From contig JBLDXI010000015.1 of assembly GCA_047495785.1 (NCBI GenBank), positions 992,001 through 1,056,000 on the forward strand: a stretch of 64,000 nt of DNA, written 5' to 3'. A model generated the notes under the pieces. It made no database searches. It saw nothing but the letters and a program-made list of their open reading frames with translations, and was not told the DNA's origin. Source of the DNA: Lepidodermella squamata (taxonomy: Eukaryota; Gastrotricha). The translations under genes and the position numbers were made by a program. Each line of letters starts with the position of its first letter. Position 1 is the stretch's first letter. Below, piece by piece: positions 20,653-33,962 of this stretch.

Positions 20653-23600
20653 ATGTTTCAAAATCCGGCGACGATTAACCAGATGTTCGCCAACCAGGTA
20701 TTTAATTTCATCATTTCCAGGCCGTTTAGCCGTTAGACAATTGCATATATGAAATAACTAGGTTTCCCTTTTATTTCTTTTCACACTGACTTGACTAATT
20801 CGAATAATTTTCCACTATTAGCACAATAAAGCTGACAGCCTGCTACCACAGGTAGTCTAGCGGTAATTATACCTCGCATAATTATCGTTCATCTATAAGC
20901 ATGTTTCTTAAATTATCGCGTGATGATACTTTTTCACCTGATTAAAGGCGCTATAACTAATGCAGGATTTAGCTACGCGTAGGGAATATATTTACCCCAT
21001 ATGTTTGCATAGATTGTTACTTCGTTAGATTGCTCTCATCGTAAGCTTTCAAATGACACCCAACTTGATATGGTTTCAAGCTATTTTTGATCGCGTCAAG
21101 TTGAAGCGCGCATCAAATAGTGCGTGACCTAATTTTGTAGTGCGCATCTTTTTATTACATACTGCAATAGCCATTTTTTATTACACCTTTTTATTACTAT
21201 AACCCGCTAATTATTTATAGGTCTACTTATTTTTTGACTGATGACCCCATTTAAATTAAAGCAATGAAGCTAACCTAATAACCGTAGTACTTGTTGACCT
21301 GAGGCTGATTACTACCGGTTGCTCGCCGAAATGAATGCGCCTACTGACCTCCATCAACACGTACCTTTGACTTCGATAATTCAAACCGCGCCTAATAATA
21401 ACCCGAACAGTAGCCCGTATTTGAGCAATCTTCAAAATAGACACGTGTTCTTGTCTAATAAACAGGAGGAGACGTCGGTATCCGGGCTCGGCGGCCAGCC
21501 GCAGTACTTCGAACCGGTTCGCGGCTCGGCGAGTCGCGCGTCTCGCGTCACAATACCCGGTATGCGAAATGCGTACGGCGAGGCCGGTTCGCAGCAAAAT
21601 GTCACCTTTGCGACGCATTCGCAAAGCGGTGGTGCAGGGTACGGCGCGCACTACATGCCGCCACATCAGAGCAGTCTTAGCGACTCAATAGGCGATAACT
21701 ATTACGACGCCTCACCGGCACCTCTTGAAAAAACCTATCATCAAATTAGTACAGAACAGGTAAATGAACGACTCGGTTACAGTAGAATGCTTGTGGTTCC
21801 AATTTGGTTCAAGAGTTTCATGTTCTCAGTTTGCTTTTCGACCTCTTTGGTTTTTTCGACCGACGCGTCTCCATAGCAACGGTTGCTAAGGAGATGTACT
21901 TGGACGCTATACCCTAGTAACCGAACATTCATAGATCATTGGTTGCTAGGGAAAAGCCTCCACTTGATTCCCATAGCTACCAATCACGTTGCTATGGAAA
22001 AGCGTCATTTTCCTTTCCTTAGTAACGCTTTGTATCACTATTCCAGAAATCGAGAGAAAGCGATGAAGCGCAGCAGCAACAAGCAGCTACGTTGATGAAG
22101 AACCTATCTATGTTCCTTGCCGCTTCCGGAGCAAGTTTGGGTGCCGCTCAAGCAAAACCGGCTTCAAGTAGTAGAGGTGCGCCCCATGACACCGAGAAAA
22201 CGAAACGCACGACCAAAACCTATGTCGAAGTTCGAGTTGTCTTTCTGAAAATCGGCGAAATCGATACGCTGAAAGAGGTGCGGTTATCAATTTGCTTTCG
22301 AAATTAGTAAATTTCTGTTTTTTTGTAGCAATATTCCGCAGATGTTTACATTCAGTCGAGATGGCGCGAGCCGACCCTCGATCAAAAATCCCCGGACGAG
22401 TTGAAGACGGTGGATTTCACCAAACTGTGGAGCCCGTGCCTATACATAGAAAACGCACTGTCCGAACAGAAAGATTCCAGCTGGCAGTCGGCAGCTCTCA
22501 ACGATCTCGGTGAAGCGTTTGTTTCGGAGCGCCGCAAACTGCGCGGCGTCTTCCTAGAAAACCTCGAGCTGCAAAACTTCCCCCTCGATGTGCAAGACCT
22601 GTCTGTTACGGTTGTGTCCGAGCGACCCGATTCCGATGTCGAGCTCATACCGGACGAGGAAGATCCGAGTTCGGTCAACATAGGCACGTTTGCCGACGAA
22701 CAGGAGTGGAAGCTCTACCAACACGTTGAAGTTACGAAAAAAACCGTCAAGGTCGAGTTCGCCAACCAGCAACGTCAGCATTCAGCCATTCAAGTTACTT
22801 GCCGGGCTGCTCGAAGGCCTGGTTATTTCTACTACAATGTTTTTCTTGTCATGGTGAGTAAAAACAGACGATTGCCTACGCAACCCCGAGGGACACTTTG
22901 CCGTAGCAACACGGGGCAGAAACGCACTCAACAATGTAGATATTAGATGATTGCATCTTGCATTTCGGGTCTGAAAGTTTAGGGAGGCTATGGAAACCCC
23001 AAAGGACGCCTTTTTATAGCATCGAGGCTCCTAAGCATTCTCAATGATGAGCGCCCCGGGTTCAAAATGCTCTCGTTGCTAAGGACAATCAAAAGAACGC
23101 CATTCCATAGCAACCAAGTTTTTAGGTACTCTTAACTTGGCTTGGGGTGGTAAATCTAAGCATATTGATTAAATAACATGCGGTTGCTAAGGAGAATGAT
23201 TAGACGCTTTATCATAGCAACAGATGATATTGCAGCTGAAAACTGACTTGTGGATTATTTTTTCCAGTTCTTCATCAGTTCCATCTCGTTCGGCACTTTC
23301 TCCGTCGACTGCAGCCTGCCGCAAAACCGGCTTCAGTTGTCATTCACCCTACTGCTGACTTCGATCGCGTTCAAAATGGTTATAAATCAAAGCTTGCCCA
23401 AAATTTCCTACCTGACGTACATGGACAAGTACGTGCTGATGTCGCTCGTCTTCCTCGTGCTCATATGCGTGTGGCACTCTATTGTGCCGTCGTTGTGTGC
23501 CTCTAAAGAAGACGATTCGTTCTACACGAACAAAACTGAGCTTTACGTCATACTTGGCTTCTTCCTGCTCTACCTTATCGGGCACATTCTATTCGCAGCC

Positions 23601-25459
23601 TTCGTCTACATCCACGCCTGGAAACGGCGCCTTCAAATGTCGCAGAAGGACCGCGAATTTCGAGTACGTTCCCATCTTCGCAAGCTTTGTCCAAAATAGA
23701 AGGGAGACCAGATAGAAAGCGAAAAATTGAAGACCAAAGAAGACAAAAACGCGCTTTGATTAATCAAATTTTATGTTGCTTTTTTTATTTTCAAATTTCC
23801 ACCACCCAACTGCCATTCCTAAAACCGCGCTGCTACCTTTTCAACCAACTAAGTTTCCGTAACCCATTGATTTTGAACAACTAACACTGCTGCTGTTTCA
23901 AACGACCCTGTGTTTCCACCCTTTCTGTATGAATCATTGTTCGGCTATATTATAGTTATACGTCGGTGCGAAGCTACTGCAACAAGTAGCGTCTATGAGT
24001 AAACGTAGACGCTAAATCGTTAACTGCTGTGTAGGAGATGGCTATATAAAATGGTAACACGTCGTGATGTGCCGCAATTTTAATTCATTAAAAAATCACT
24101 CGGTTGCCGAATGGATGGCCTACGTTTATTTTTTTGCGCCAATTTATCCACCTAATTTTTTTGTTTAATCAGACAATGACATTTTATAGCCGGTTAATGA
24201 CGCTCTTCTGATCAACAAATGCTTGGAAATAATTTTTCCGCATTGCGTTTAAATTTAGTTGCCATTTTTTTAAACAGTTGTTACGATGAATTTGGAAATA
24301 TTCAGCTTTGCTTATTAATCTCTAACAGGATCTATTTTGCAACATGAACAATTTTCAAAATTCAAAGGTGGGGCTAGATAGTCGAGGATAATCTGTAGAC
24401 CCCAATGATTGGCATGGTTTCATAATTAAATTTTTATAGGTGATAGGGTTATGCCGTTTCTAGAAAAACACTCATATGTAAAGAGAGTTAATGGCATTTG
24501 CAACTAAGTCCCCCCATTTTTGAACGCCTGCCCCCATTCACGCCACATGCATTAGATGTGGTGGGTCCATTTAAGGATAGCGAACCTGATCTTTTGGGTA
24601 GCGCATGTTAAGCGAAATACCCCTTCATTTTCAAAGATTCGAATTTTGAATCTTGATATGCTACATATTTTTGAAAATCATGTTATTTGCAAATTCGTAA
24701 AACTTTGGTTTTCAGGTTCCAAAGCCTGGGGCAAAATTGGGCGAATTTAACTGGAATTTTCTGGGGCTCGGCTTGCCATTATTATATTTCATCAGTTACC
24801 AAACAAACGAAGGCAATACAATGAAAACAGACCATGAAGTCTTTAATCGATTTCTTGAAACTTGGATTAAAATTTCCCGATAAATAATCCATAAGTTACA
24901 GAATCATCAAGTTTCAGGTTTTTCGGAGATTCTCAGCAATTCGTATTTTCTTTCGGTGACATTACAGGAGAAGAGTCGCTTTCGTTTCTTACGAATTTTT
25001 TTATTTAAAGCTAATAGCGAAAATTATGGAGCACGCTGTAATTGGGCTAAAGGAAGCATTTTTGTTTGAAACGTGATTTTTGTGACAGTGCTTTTTTAAC
25101 AGTCTTTTTTGAGCATTTTCTTGCCAAATTCGTCATTACAAACTTTTTACGCACAGGCACGGGCTGAATTTTACGGCGCTGGCACTTCAAGTCGGGACGC
25201 TGATCATCACCATTCGCAGCAAAAAAGCCATCACCATCAACAGCAGCATCATCACCATCAGCAACGCCACAGCAAAAACATCAGCAACGACCAGTATTCC
25301 GGCGCATCGGCAACTTCGGACACGTTGAAGGACATGAGCAGTAGGGCGCCGTTGACTGGCCTAGCTGCCTTGCAACAACTGCAACAGCCATCTCACCACT
25401 CGCCGCCTGCCTACGGCAATCCTATCAACAACAACCGGTCGCCGAGCAGGAGAAATTGA
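20653..25459 (+). CDS. Cys-less pentameric ligand-gated ion channel A
   Basis: Exons 20653-20697, 21304-21759, 22047-22277, 22329-22853, 23268-23663 and 25157-25459, all phase 0; about 651 residues. The protein has a long disordered Ser/Gly/Gln-rich N-terminus, then the beta-sandwich binding domain (VEVRVVFLKIGEID, then QYSADVYIQSRWREP, ERRKLRGVF, NFPLDVQDLSVTVVSE) and four membrane segments in the last two exons. M1 starts at ARRPGYFYYNVF, M2 runs through LSFTLLLTSIAFKMVINQ, then SLPKISYLTYMDKY, M3 and M4. There are no cysteines flanking the Pro-loop, as in bacterial GLIC. The M3-M4 linker is short and acidic, and M4 is followed by WKRRLQ. The last exon encodes a His/Gln-rich tail unique to this copy. 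The exon 5 to 6 join is inferred from phase and from similarity to the tail of gene C (RARAEF versus TRAQLE). Confidence 0.85.
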
Positions 25460-26327
25460 GCGAAACTGCCAACTTCAGGTGCTTCTTACCGTTATAGCAG
25501 ACACACAGCCATTTACCTGGTGACAAGTGAAAATTGCGTTAGAGTTTAGGGCAATCGATCGCAATTAGAGGGCAATCGATCGCCCGCAGATCAAAGCTCA
25601 TTGTCAAAGGATTCTCGTTTTACAAGAGGCTTATAGGCTAGCAGGATTCTGGGGATTCTCTTCCAAAGATCGATTTCCTATAAAATTTTTAGGAGCGATT
25701 GTCTACTATCAATTTCGGAGCAGGAAAAGATTCAAACTTCAGCAAAGTTCGAAAGTAGGGAGTAGCAATTTGATGGCTAGTTCTGAGCATCTTTAAAATT
25801 TCACTTGCCACCGGGCATACTACTGCTTCTCTTGAGATATGAAAAAACACACAGCCGCTTCCGATTGTATGTACGATTATATATATTTTCTCTGTATATA
25901 TAGGATGTAAATATTCATGCTGTCAAATTGTTTATCATTGTGCCTGATTATTCATATTTGCATTGAGCTACTTAACCCTGTGTGCATGAAAGCGCTATTA
26001 CACCTGTGCAGTTCCAGTAGTTGTCGCTTTAGTGCCAGAGCTTTTCAATATTACTATTATTCGATATTATTATTATAATTGATGATATTTTTAAAAATTG
26101 AGCGCGCCGTTCATTATTAAAAACGTATGCGCTGATTCTCTGAAGGTTTCGGGCCGAATTAAATGATATTCTGCATACTTTTTGTATAATTGCGAATAAA
26201 ATCACGAATGAGAACTGCCCGAGTACTTCAAGGTCATTCTTTTCCTCAGACGGATTAATCAGCCTGATTAGTAATTAAAAATCGCGACTCAGTCCACTCC
26301 TCGGTCAGTTCGTGTAATTTGTCCGCT
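25460..26327. other. Intergenic between channel genes A and B
   Basis: No coding signal. The sequence AAGGTCATTCTTTTCCTCAG at 26231-26250 is a possible splice or trans-splice acceptor ahead of gene B. Confidence 0.45.
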
Positions 26328-28544
26328 ATGTCCTTGATCGGAACTATGCTCAAGTCAAAATCGAACTTGATCGCACCTATAATTCCTGAAAATTTCGCAG
26401 CTGGTAGATCGGATACCGAAGCCGAAGGTAAGAGCCCCGCGCCAAGCAGTAAAAAATCACGCCGGAAAGGTGCTGCAGTGACGTCAGATAAAATTCGCCG
26501 GCCTTTCAAAACCATAATCGAAATTCGGGTGGTTTTCCTTAAAATTGGTGAAATCGACACCTTAAAAGAGGTTAGCCCTTATTTTTGTTTCGAGCCTTAT
26601 ATTTCAAAGCTCTTAACAGCAATATTCGGCTGATTTATTCATTCAATCTCGCTGGCGCGAACCGTCTCTTGACGGCAAAACTCAGGACGAAGTGAACCAA
26701 ATCGATCTGATGAAGCTGTGGTCCCCAAATCTTTACATCGAAAACATCTTACAGGAGCAGAAGGACTCTAGCATGCGAAGTGCGAGTGTTGACAGTGAAA
26801 GCGGCGAGGTTCATGTCACAGATCGCCGGAAACTTCGCGGCGTTTTCCTGGAGAACCTTGAACTCTACACTTTTCCGTTCGACATTCAGGATTTGTCGAT
26901 AACGATTGTTTCTGAACGAACGGAGAATGAAGTCGAGTTGGTTCTCGATGAGGAAGAACCGAGTTCTGTCTACGTCGGAGCCTTCGCCGATGCTCAGGAG
27001 TGGCTTTTGTACAGAAGGGTTGAAGTTATTAAGAAAAGCATCCAGATGGAAATGAGCTCGCAACAACGGCCTCAATCTGCCCTAACAGTCATGTGCCGAG
27101 CAGCTCGACGGCCTGGCTACTTCCTTTTCAATGTCTACCTCGTTTTAGTAAGTCAGGATTACCTGAATTAAGTTGATTATTCTGTTGATCCATTTAGTTT
27201 TTCATCGGATCCGTGTCATTTGGTACCTTCCAAATCGACTGTAGCCTACCGCAAAATCGGCTCGCCCTTAGCTTCACACTGCTTCTCACCTCGATCGCTT
27301 TCAAAATGGTCATTAATCAAAGCCTGCCTAAAATTTCTTATCTGACCTATCTGGACAAGTATGTACTCACATCCTTGGTTTTCCTTGTTTCGCTCATCAC
27401 TTGGCATTCGTTCGTTCCGTCGTTGCTCGAGAATGATGCGGATGCGGCAAGGTTTGAGGCCGCCGTAGAGATTTACGTGCTGATAGGGTTCGGCGGGCTC
27501 TTCGTGGCCGGTCATTTGTTATTTGCGGCTTTCGTCTACTTCACAGTTTGGCAGAAACGGATTAGAATGGCTGCGTTGGATAAAGAATTCGAGGTAAGCT
27601 GTGTTGAAGTTATAAACACCAAAAATGGTAATCATCACTGCTATGCGATTGCAAGGAAACAGAATTTTAAATTCAGTTCAAATTCTGAAAAGTATAAGTA
27701 CTATCGGATTTGTTCACAATTAGTGTTGATCAATTTTGAGGAAAATCGTAGAGAATGAATCCAAAATGCTGTTGACAGTGGTGGGGTCCGAATTCCGCCC
27801 ATAGCTTCGCGCTCGAGCCGCTTTGAAACATGCCCGTATGCAGTGTTTACTGTGAATTTAACAAATTCGATAGATTCACGCTTCACCGCACACGGGCCGG
27901 CCAAGGTGTTGGTCTAAGCTCGGAGGAGAACAATGGGACCCAGCGCTATTGTTCAGCCGGGCACGGGTCTCTGGAATTGGGCCGCCGGGCTTGGGCCTCC
28001 TACAACAAACGCCCTACCCAATAGCTGTATGAAGTCCCAGCCAACAGCCGGCAGCCCGAGAGCAGCTCGAGCCCCAACAAAAGCAATAGCGAAATGAAGT
28101 ATCATGCCTGATGTGACATCTCGGAACTCGGAAGAACCCGAAAACTCAAAAGAATTGCTTTAGGGCCAATGTGATATCAAACGACCTAATTTTCCGATAG
28201 TTTTGGGGAAGAAAACCAATTTTATCCTTATCGAAAATGCTCAATTTTCGCCTATTTCGGGGTTTTGCTAATAGATTTGCCACTTGTCATACTTTTCACC
28301 GCAGAAGTTTTCTGTTGAATATTTCCGCAACGACTTTCTCATTATATCTTCGCCAAATGCAAAGCTTTTGAAATTTTGTTAGGCTCATCAACGTCCATCA
28401 ACTCGGCGCGAAAGCCTTCGATCGAACATGTCGGCCCCGGTGGCAACCACCGTCAGCAGCGTGAACATAATGATGAACGACGGCGAAACGCAATTGGGCC
28501 GCCCACTACGTGATATTGTACCGTCAACCATAGCGAGCGAATGA
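26328..28544 (+). CDS. Cys-less pentameric ligand-gated ion channel B
   Basis: Exons 26328-26570, 26620-27147, 27198-27593 and 28383-28544, all phase 0; 442 residues. The N-terminus (MSLIGTMLKSKSN) is followed by a Lys/Arg/Ser-rich stretch, with no signal peptide. Domain landmarks are IIEIRVVFLKIGEID, SRWREPSLDG, FPFDIQDLSITIVSE, RRPGYFLFNVYLVL, LPQNRLALSFTLLL and LPKISYLTYLDKY. The tail begins AHQRPSTRRESLRS and ends at TGA 28542-28544. I built the last exon from an open phase-0 frame behind the acceptor TTTTGTTAG. Its intron carries the foldback repeat at 27777-28060. M2 keeps the conserved Lys in IAFKM. Confidence 0.85.
27777..28060 (+). mobile_element. Foldback-element copy inside the last intron of channel gene B
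   Basis: Related to the element at 968-1556. It shares the left arm (GGGGTCCGAATTC-like start, GTGAATTTAACAAATTC, ATAGATTCACGCTTCAC, GGGCCGGCC, CAGCGCTATTGTT). This is followed by spacer sequence (GGGCTTGGGCCTCC, CAACAAACGCCCTACCC) inverted relative to the first element. The second arm is absent or unrecognisable. GC content is well above the flanks. Confidence 0.75.
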
Positions 28545-28775
28545 TTGATTATTATCGTGCAGCCGTCCGCTTTTAATGTGAATGTCAATATTATGCCCCG
28601 CTTCGTATTTACGTGTGGCTTGCGTGTCTCGTAATAAATTGAAAGCTTTTAATGAACATTCGCGCGTTGATTGCTAGTAAAACAATTGCCAATTTCCATG
28701 TCATTGTTTAATCTGTCAATTGCATGATTTCCGCCGTTTCTTGCCAGTACACAATTTGATCTTTTTTACGCGGCT

Positions 28776-31321
28776 ATGAAAGACTGGGGTGAGCTAATGC
28801 AAGCAGCGGGTGTTGCCGGTCTTGTTTCACCCATCGGCATGCTTCGCAATAAAATGCGAACCAACCATGCTGCTAACGGATCTCGCCGTGGCTTTTTCCT
28901 GCCTATCGATGAAAAGGCTAAACGAGAGGCGAAAACAACTGTCGAGATTCGTGTGACCTTCCTAAAAATCGGGGAAATCGATACTTTGAAAGAGGTAATA
29001 ACTCCTAAGAATTTTCGACCTTCAACATTCTACAATCTTGATTTCCAAGCAATACTCGGCCGACGTTTTCATTCAAGCTCGATGGCGAGAGCCACTTTTG
29101 GATGGGAAAACCGAGCAAGAGCTGAATTCAATCAACTTCACCCAGTTATGGTCACCGTCGCTTTACATCGAGAACGTTCTCTCGGAACAGAAGGACTCCA
29201 CCTGGCAAATGGCGGCTCTTGACGAGCAGGATGAAGCATATGTAATCGAGCGGCGTAAAGTTCGAGCTTCGTTCCTCGAAAACCTCGAACTGCAAAACTT
29301 CCCGTTCGACGTACAAGACTTGTCGATTACAATAGTCTCTGAGCGAATTTCCGATGAAGTTGAGCTGGTTGAGGATGAAGCTGATCCTAGTTCGGTCTAC
29401 GTCGGGTCTTTTGCCGACGAACAGGAGTGGAAGTTGTACCAGCATGTGGATGTTACGACGAAGATGGTTCAGATTGATATCGGCTCGCAGCAACGAAAGC
29501 ATTCGGCAGTTCAAGTTACGTGCAGGGCAGCTCGCAGGACGGGCTACTTCTTCTACAACGTATTTCCCGTTTTGGTGGGTGATACGCTAGATTAACTGCA
29601 AAGCCTATACGGAGTTATTTAAAACTTTGTAGAAGGGTGTTAGGGGGATATCAAACTTCAAGAAGTGATTTGTCTTGCATGGTCTTGCATGGTGAAGTGC
29701 ATGGTTACAACCGAAAATTATACACAATATATTTGTTAAGGTTTTCAGTTGTCACTAATTGCCGACATATCTCTTACAGCTGAAATGTGGCTGTGTGGAG
29801 GAGTTGTTTCCCAAGATTCGAGATTTTCAGGACTCATCCTCTTCGGTTCACATGAATTAGATATAAATTTTCCATTAGCCATTAGATTAGCCATTTCGCA
29901 ACCATTTTTTAGAACCCTGCTAAATAGTGATTTCAACCAAGTTGATTCAGGGACCATAGATAACAGAGGTCACTACAGTCTCTCTGTCCGGGACAATATT
30001 TTTTCACATTTCACGTTCATTTAAAAATATAACAACTGAAACATTGTCAATATTAATACGCAAATATCCCGATTTATTTGTCAGAAAAAAATCAACTTAG
30101 TACAGCAAATGCATCTCGGGTCTTATTGATTTCTATCAAGAAGGAATTGCTGCATTGCATGTTTTCATCTTTTTGAAGTTCGGTTCAACGGATGGCAGTT
30201 ACGCTGGGGGATTTTTCGATAAAAATAGGAGCATTGCTCCTTAGAGAATAGTTCTTAGAATGGTCTCTATTATGATAATGTATTATGTACCATTTTATTT
30301 TTATACCTATATATTACTCGTTTGACCTATTTAAATTTTCCCGCTTTCCCGTCACATGCATGGCGGGCCATATAAAAGCTATCAGACCAGTGCAGACTTT
30401 TTGGAATAAGGCTCACTTTTGGCCTTATGTGGCGAAGTAATTTGCGGTGAGACGATGGGCAAGAAAAGTCACCGTTTTTACTTACTTTTCTGATGGAATA
30501 GAGTGACACCAAAAGTGCCATGTTTCCCGACTGGCGACTAGTGCCAACTCAAATCTCCACTCGCCAACAATCAAACCATTCGAATCCTCTTGTTACCTAG
30601 CATTTAGAATTAGATAATTAGTCTAGGATTCGCTGATGAAAATGCGACTTATTTTCTGAATCTGAAATATGAAATTGATATACTTCTTGTAGTTCTTCAT
30701 CTGTGCTGTGTCATTCGGCACCTTCCAAATCGAATGTACCTTACCGCAAAACCGCCTGCAGCTGACGTTCACGCTGCTGCTAACATCAATCGCCTTCAAG
30801 ATGGTCATCAATCAAAACCTTCCGAAAATCTCCTACCTAACCTACATGGACGTCTACGTCCTGTTGTCACTGCTCTTCCTCGTCCTCATGTGTGCTTGGC
30901 ATTCGATAGTTCCCATGATTTCTACTTTGCACGATAACAACCCTGAAGTTATGTTCGCTATTGAAGTCGCTGCAGTCACTGGATTTTTGGCCGTCTACGT
31001 TCTGGCCCATGTCGTTTTTGGTGCAATTGTCTACGTCAAAGCCTGGCGACGTAGGTTGGCAATGAGTCAGAAAGACAAAATTCTCAAGGTTTTAGCATTT
31101 TCACCCACATTTTACGGCTGAATTATGAGATTTTTTTCTAGACAAGGGCGCAACTTGAAATGGTGCTAGCTGATGGCGTTACGAGCATTTCAAAACGGCA
31201 TCGAGCAAGTCAAAAGGGGAAGCAGTCTATCAGTTTCACCATTGCTTCTATGAATGACGAAGACGCTTGCAGTCACGCTTCCTCGCATCACGCGCTTCAC
31301 AGTGTTATGGTTGCCGCATGA
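28776..31321 (+). CDS. Cys-less pentameric ligand-gated ion channel C
   Basis: Exons 28776-28994, 29050-29574, 30693-31088 and 31142-31321, all phase 0; 439 residues. The start MKDWGELMQAAGVAG leads into a basic N-terminal segment without a cleavable signal peptide. Landmarks are VEIRVTFLKIGEID, QYSADVFIQARWREP, NFPFDVQDLSITIVSE, RRTGYFFYNVFPVL, LPQNRLQLTFTLLL and NLPKISYLTYMDVY. M4 is followed by AWRRRLAMSQKDK. The tail (TRAQLEMVLADG onwards) is Ser/His-rich and ends at TGA 31319-31321. The third intron is about 1.1 kb, far longer than its neighbours. A splice-acceptor-like TTTCTTGCCAG lies 28 bases before the start codon. Confidence 0.88.
29575..30692. other. Long third intron of channel gene C
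   Basis: Over 1 kb, whereas the equivalent introns in genes A, B, D, E and F run from 50 to 880 bases. It contains a 91-codon open frame (29749-30024) without recognisable motifs. No transposon ends were identified. Confidence 0.45.
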
Positions 31322-31738
31322 ATAATACTTCTTATTATATCGATCACTCAATTTTCCGAAAAATCACATCTATTTTATTGAATAAAAGCCGGGATAAGCC
31401 ACAGGTCTATTATCTTACTGCATATGAGGCCGGATATCAAGACTGGAGAAAGGCTCGCATGAATTGCGAAGGATTTCCTGTGATCATGCCAGCCGCAAAA
31501 CGCAGGCGAGGCATAACAAAAAAATACATCTTGATATCCCTTATAATTAAATGAGCATCGTGCTGTGCATTAGCAGCCGTGTGCATTGATGAAAAAAATC
31601 CACCGCGCATCAGTCTTTATACGATATTCCTTCTAATTCTGGTCGAATAAAACATATTTTGGCTTGCATCATAGCCATAATTAGTTGATAATCTTCAATC
31701 GCTACCTGATTGGAATTAAAAAACGGTGACTCGTTCGA

Positions 31739-33818
31739 ATGACGACGACTAATGTAAAATATTCGCTGGCGAACATGAGTGCGCTGGCGCAGGTCGCTAG
31801 ATCACTGGCTCCTATTGGCTTGGCACAGCGAAAGCTCACACCCAGACCTACTAGCATTGGCCCGAGACCTTCGAGCGCTGGACGCCGCGCAAGTTTCATG
31901 GCTGGGGAGCGAATGAAACGGAACATTAAAACTGTTGTCAGCATACGCGTTGTTTTCCTGAAAATCGGTGAAATCGATACTCTGAAAGAGGTAAGCTCCC
32001 TTCCAATCTGCAAATTAAGGGGAATACTCCTCAAATTACTGGGCGTTGTACAAATTTATTCTCTAAAATCACATTGAAATTAAAAAATTCAAACTGTACA
32101 GTTTTCGAGGTTAAAATAATTCCTGTGTTCCCATTACACTATTCAGCCTACTTCTTATTTTTCAGCAATATTCCGCTGATATCTATATCCAATCCCGTTG
32201 GAGAGAGCCACTTCTCGATGGCAAACCCGAGGCCGAGTTGCAGATAGCCGACTACCCACGATTATGGAACCCAAATCTGTATTGCGAGAACGTTTTATCG
32301 GAGCAAAAAGACAGCTCGTGGCACGTCGGTGTTTTGGACGAGCGAGGCGAGGCTTATGTCATCGAACGGCGTAAATTGCGTGGGACATTTTTCGAGAATC
32401 TCGAGCTGCAAAATTTTCCGTTCGACGTGCAAGACTTGTCGGTGAGCGTTGTCTCGGAGAAGGAGACCAGCGAGGTGGAACTTGTGCCGGATGACGATGA
32501 GCCGAGTTCGGTCTACGTCGGCGCGTTTGCTGACGAGCAGGAATGGCGGTTGTACGAGCATGTTGAAACGGCGAACAAAACGGTTAGCGTCGAGCTAGGC
32601 AGCGATAACAAGCAGCATTCCGGTATTCAAGTGACTTGCAGAGCTGCGCGGAGACCCGGTTATTTCTACTACAACATTTTCCCAGTTTTGGTAAGCTATA
32701 ACTTTTAGCTCGATGATAAATTTGCGGCGTTTCGAAAATTAAATGGAAAGTCAGATGATGCGGACGGGAGCCGAGGAGAACTAACATTGGAACCAAAAGC
32801 TAAAATATCCTACTTTCAATATGTTGATGGTTTATCGTACTAAGATTTGGGCTTAAGAAGTTCCAGTGCTGAATTTTAGCATTCTGCCTCTATATAACCT
32901 AGCCTTTGGTCCCTTCAACTTTTACTCACCTATATCTCTTAATAAGATATGATTTGATTTGGAGCCTAAATCCTTCAATCAATAATGTCCCACTTTTAGG
33001 AGACTATATCTATCAATTCAAATCACCGACTGTGATAAAGCATAAAAGATCCTTGGAATTGGAGTTTCCTAACAGAGTGAAGAGTGATCATAACATTCAG
33101 GTGTGGATAATATTTTGGATCAACGGGATTTTGGGGTTTGTTGAGTGCCACATTATTTGCCCTTGGGAACTGAATATTGAGACATTTTCAAGCCTAATTT
33201 TACCGCTTTATCTTTCAGTTTTTCATTTGCGCCGTTTCTTTCGGAACCTTTCAAATCGACAGCGCATTGCCACAAAACCGGCTTCAGCTAACCTTCACCC
33301 TGTTGCTGACTTCAATCGCCTTCAAAATGGTCATCAACCAAGCTCTGCCTAAAATATCCTACCTTACCTACATGGATATTTACGTGTTAATGTCTCTACT
33401 ATTTCTTGTGCTATTATGCGCCTGGCACTCGATAGTTCCTATGCTAACGTTCTTCAAAGGCAGTATCTTATTCGACCCTACAAATGTTGAAATCTACGTA
33501 GTTCTAGGATTTTTCCTGCTATTCCTATTCGGTCATTTGCTCTTCGTCGTTGCTGTATATAATCGAGCGTTTAAACGGCGTCTTTTGATGGCGCATAAGG
33601 ATCGAGATTACAAAAAGTCCGTCTCAGAACTGCAATGTGTCGTCGTTGATCCAGCTTCACAAGCTGATGGCGGGAAAGGACGGCGATCAAGCCGCTTCAA
33701 AACCGTCAACAGCCGCTTTTTGTCGAGCATTCAGGCTGATACTAGCGACGAAGGTCTTGCAACTGTGCACAGTGTAGCTTCTAACATGGCCATGCATAAT
33801 GCCGTATTTGGAAATTAG
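31739..33818 (+). CDS. Cys-less pentameric ligand-gated ion channel D
   Basis: Exons 31739-31990, 32166-32690 and 33219-33818; 458 residues. It starts MTTTNVKYSLANM and has a Pro/Arg/Ser-rich N-terminus with no signal peptide. The binding domain has SIRVVFLKIGEID, QYSADIYIQSRWREP, NFPFDVQDLSVSVVSE and RRPGYFYYNIFPVL. The membrane exon reads straight through M4 (FKRRLLMAHKDRDYKK) into an 83-residue tail ending at TAG 33816-33818. It therefore lacks the final intron present in A, B, C and F. An NKT glycosylation sequon (in ETANKTVSVE) falls within the binding domain. The signature DC of other copies (SVDCSLPQ) is DS here. AATAAAG sequences at 33829 and 33870 are polyadenylation candidates before gene E. 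Confidence 0.88.
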
Positions 33819-33962
33819 TATTATTCATAATAAAGCCATAATTAGTACTGTATTACTGTATTGGATATTTTAATAAAGCCGGATGAGTGCAAAGTCTGCA
33901 ATGTTAATCCACCGCTGCAGGGTGGCTCGATATGCGTTTTGAAAATCATTCTTGTCAAGAAA

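Noticed and set aside
29749-30024. 91-codon frame inside the long intron of channel gene C
   Set aside because: No acceptor or donor in phase and no motif, and none of the sister genes has an exon there.
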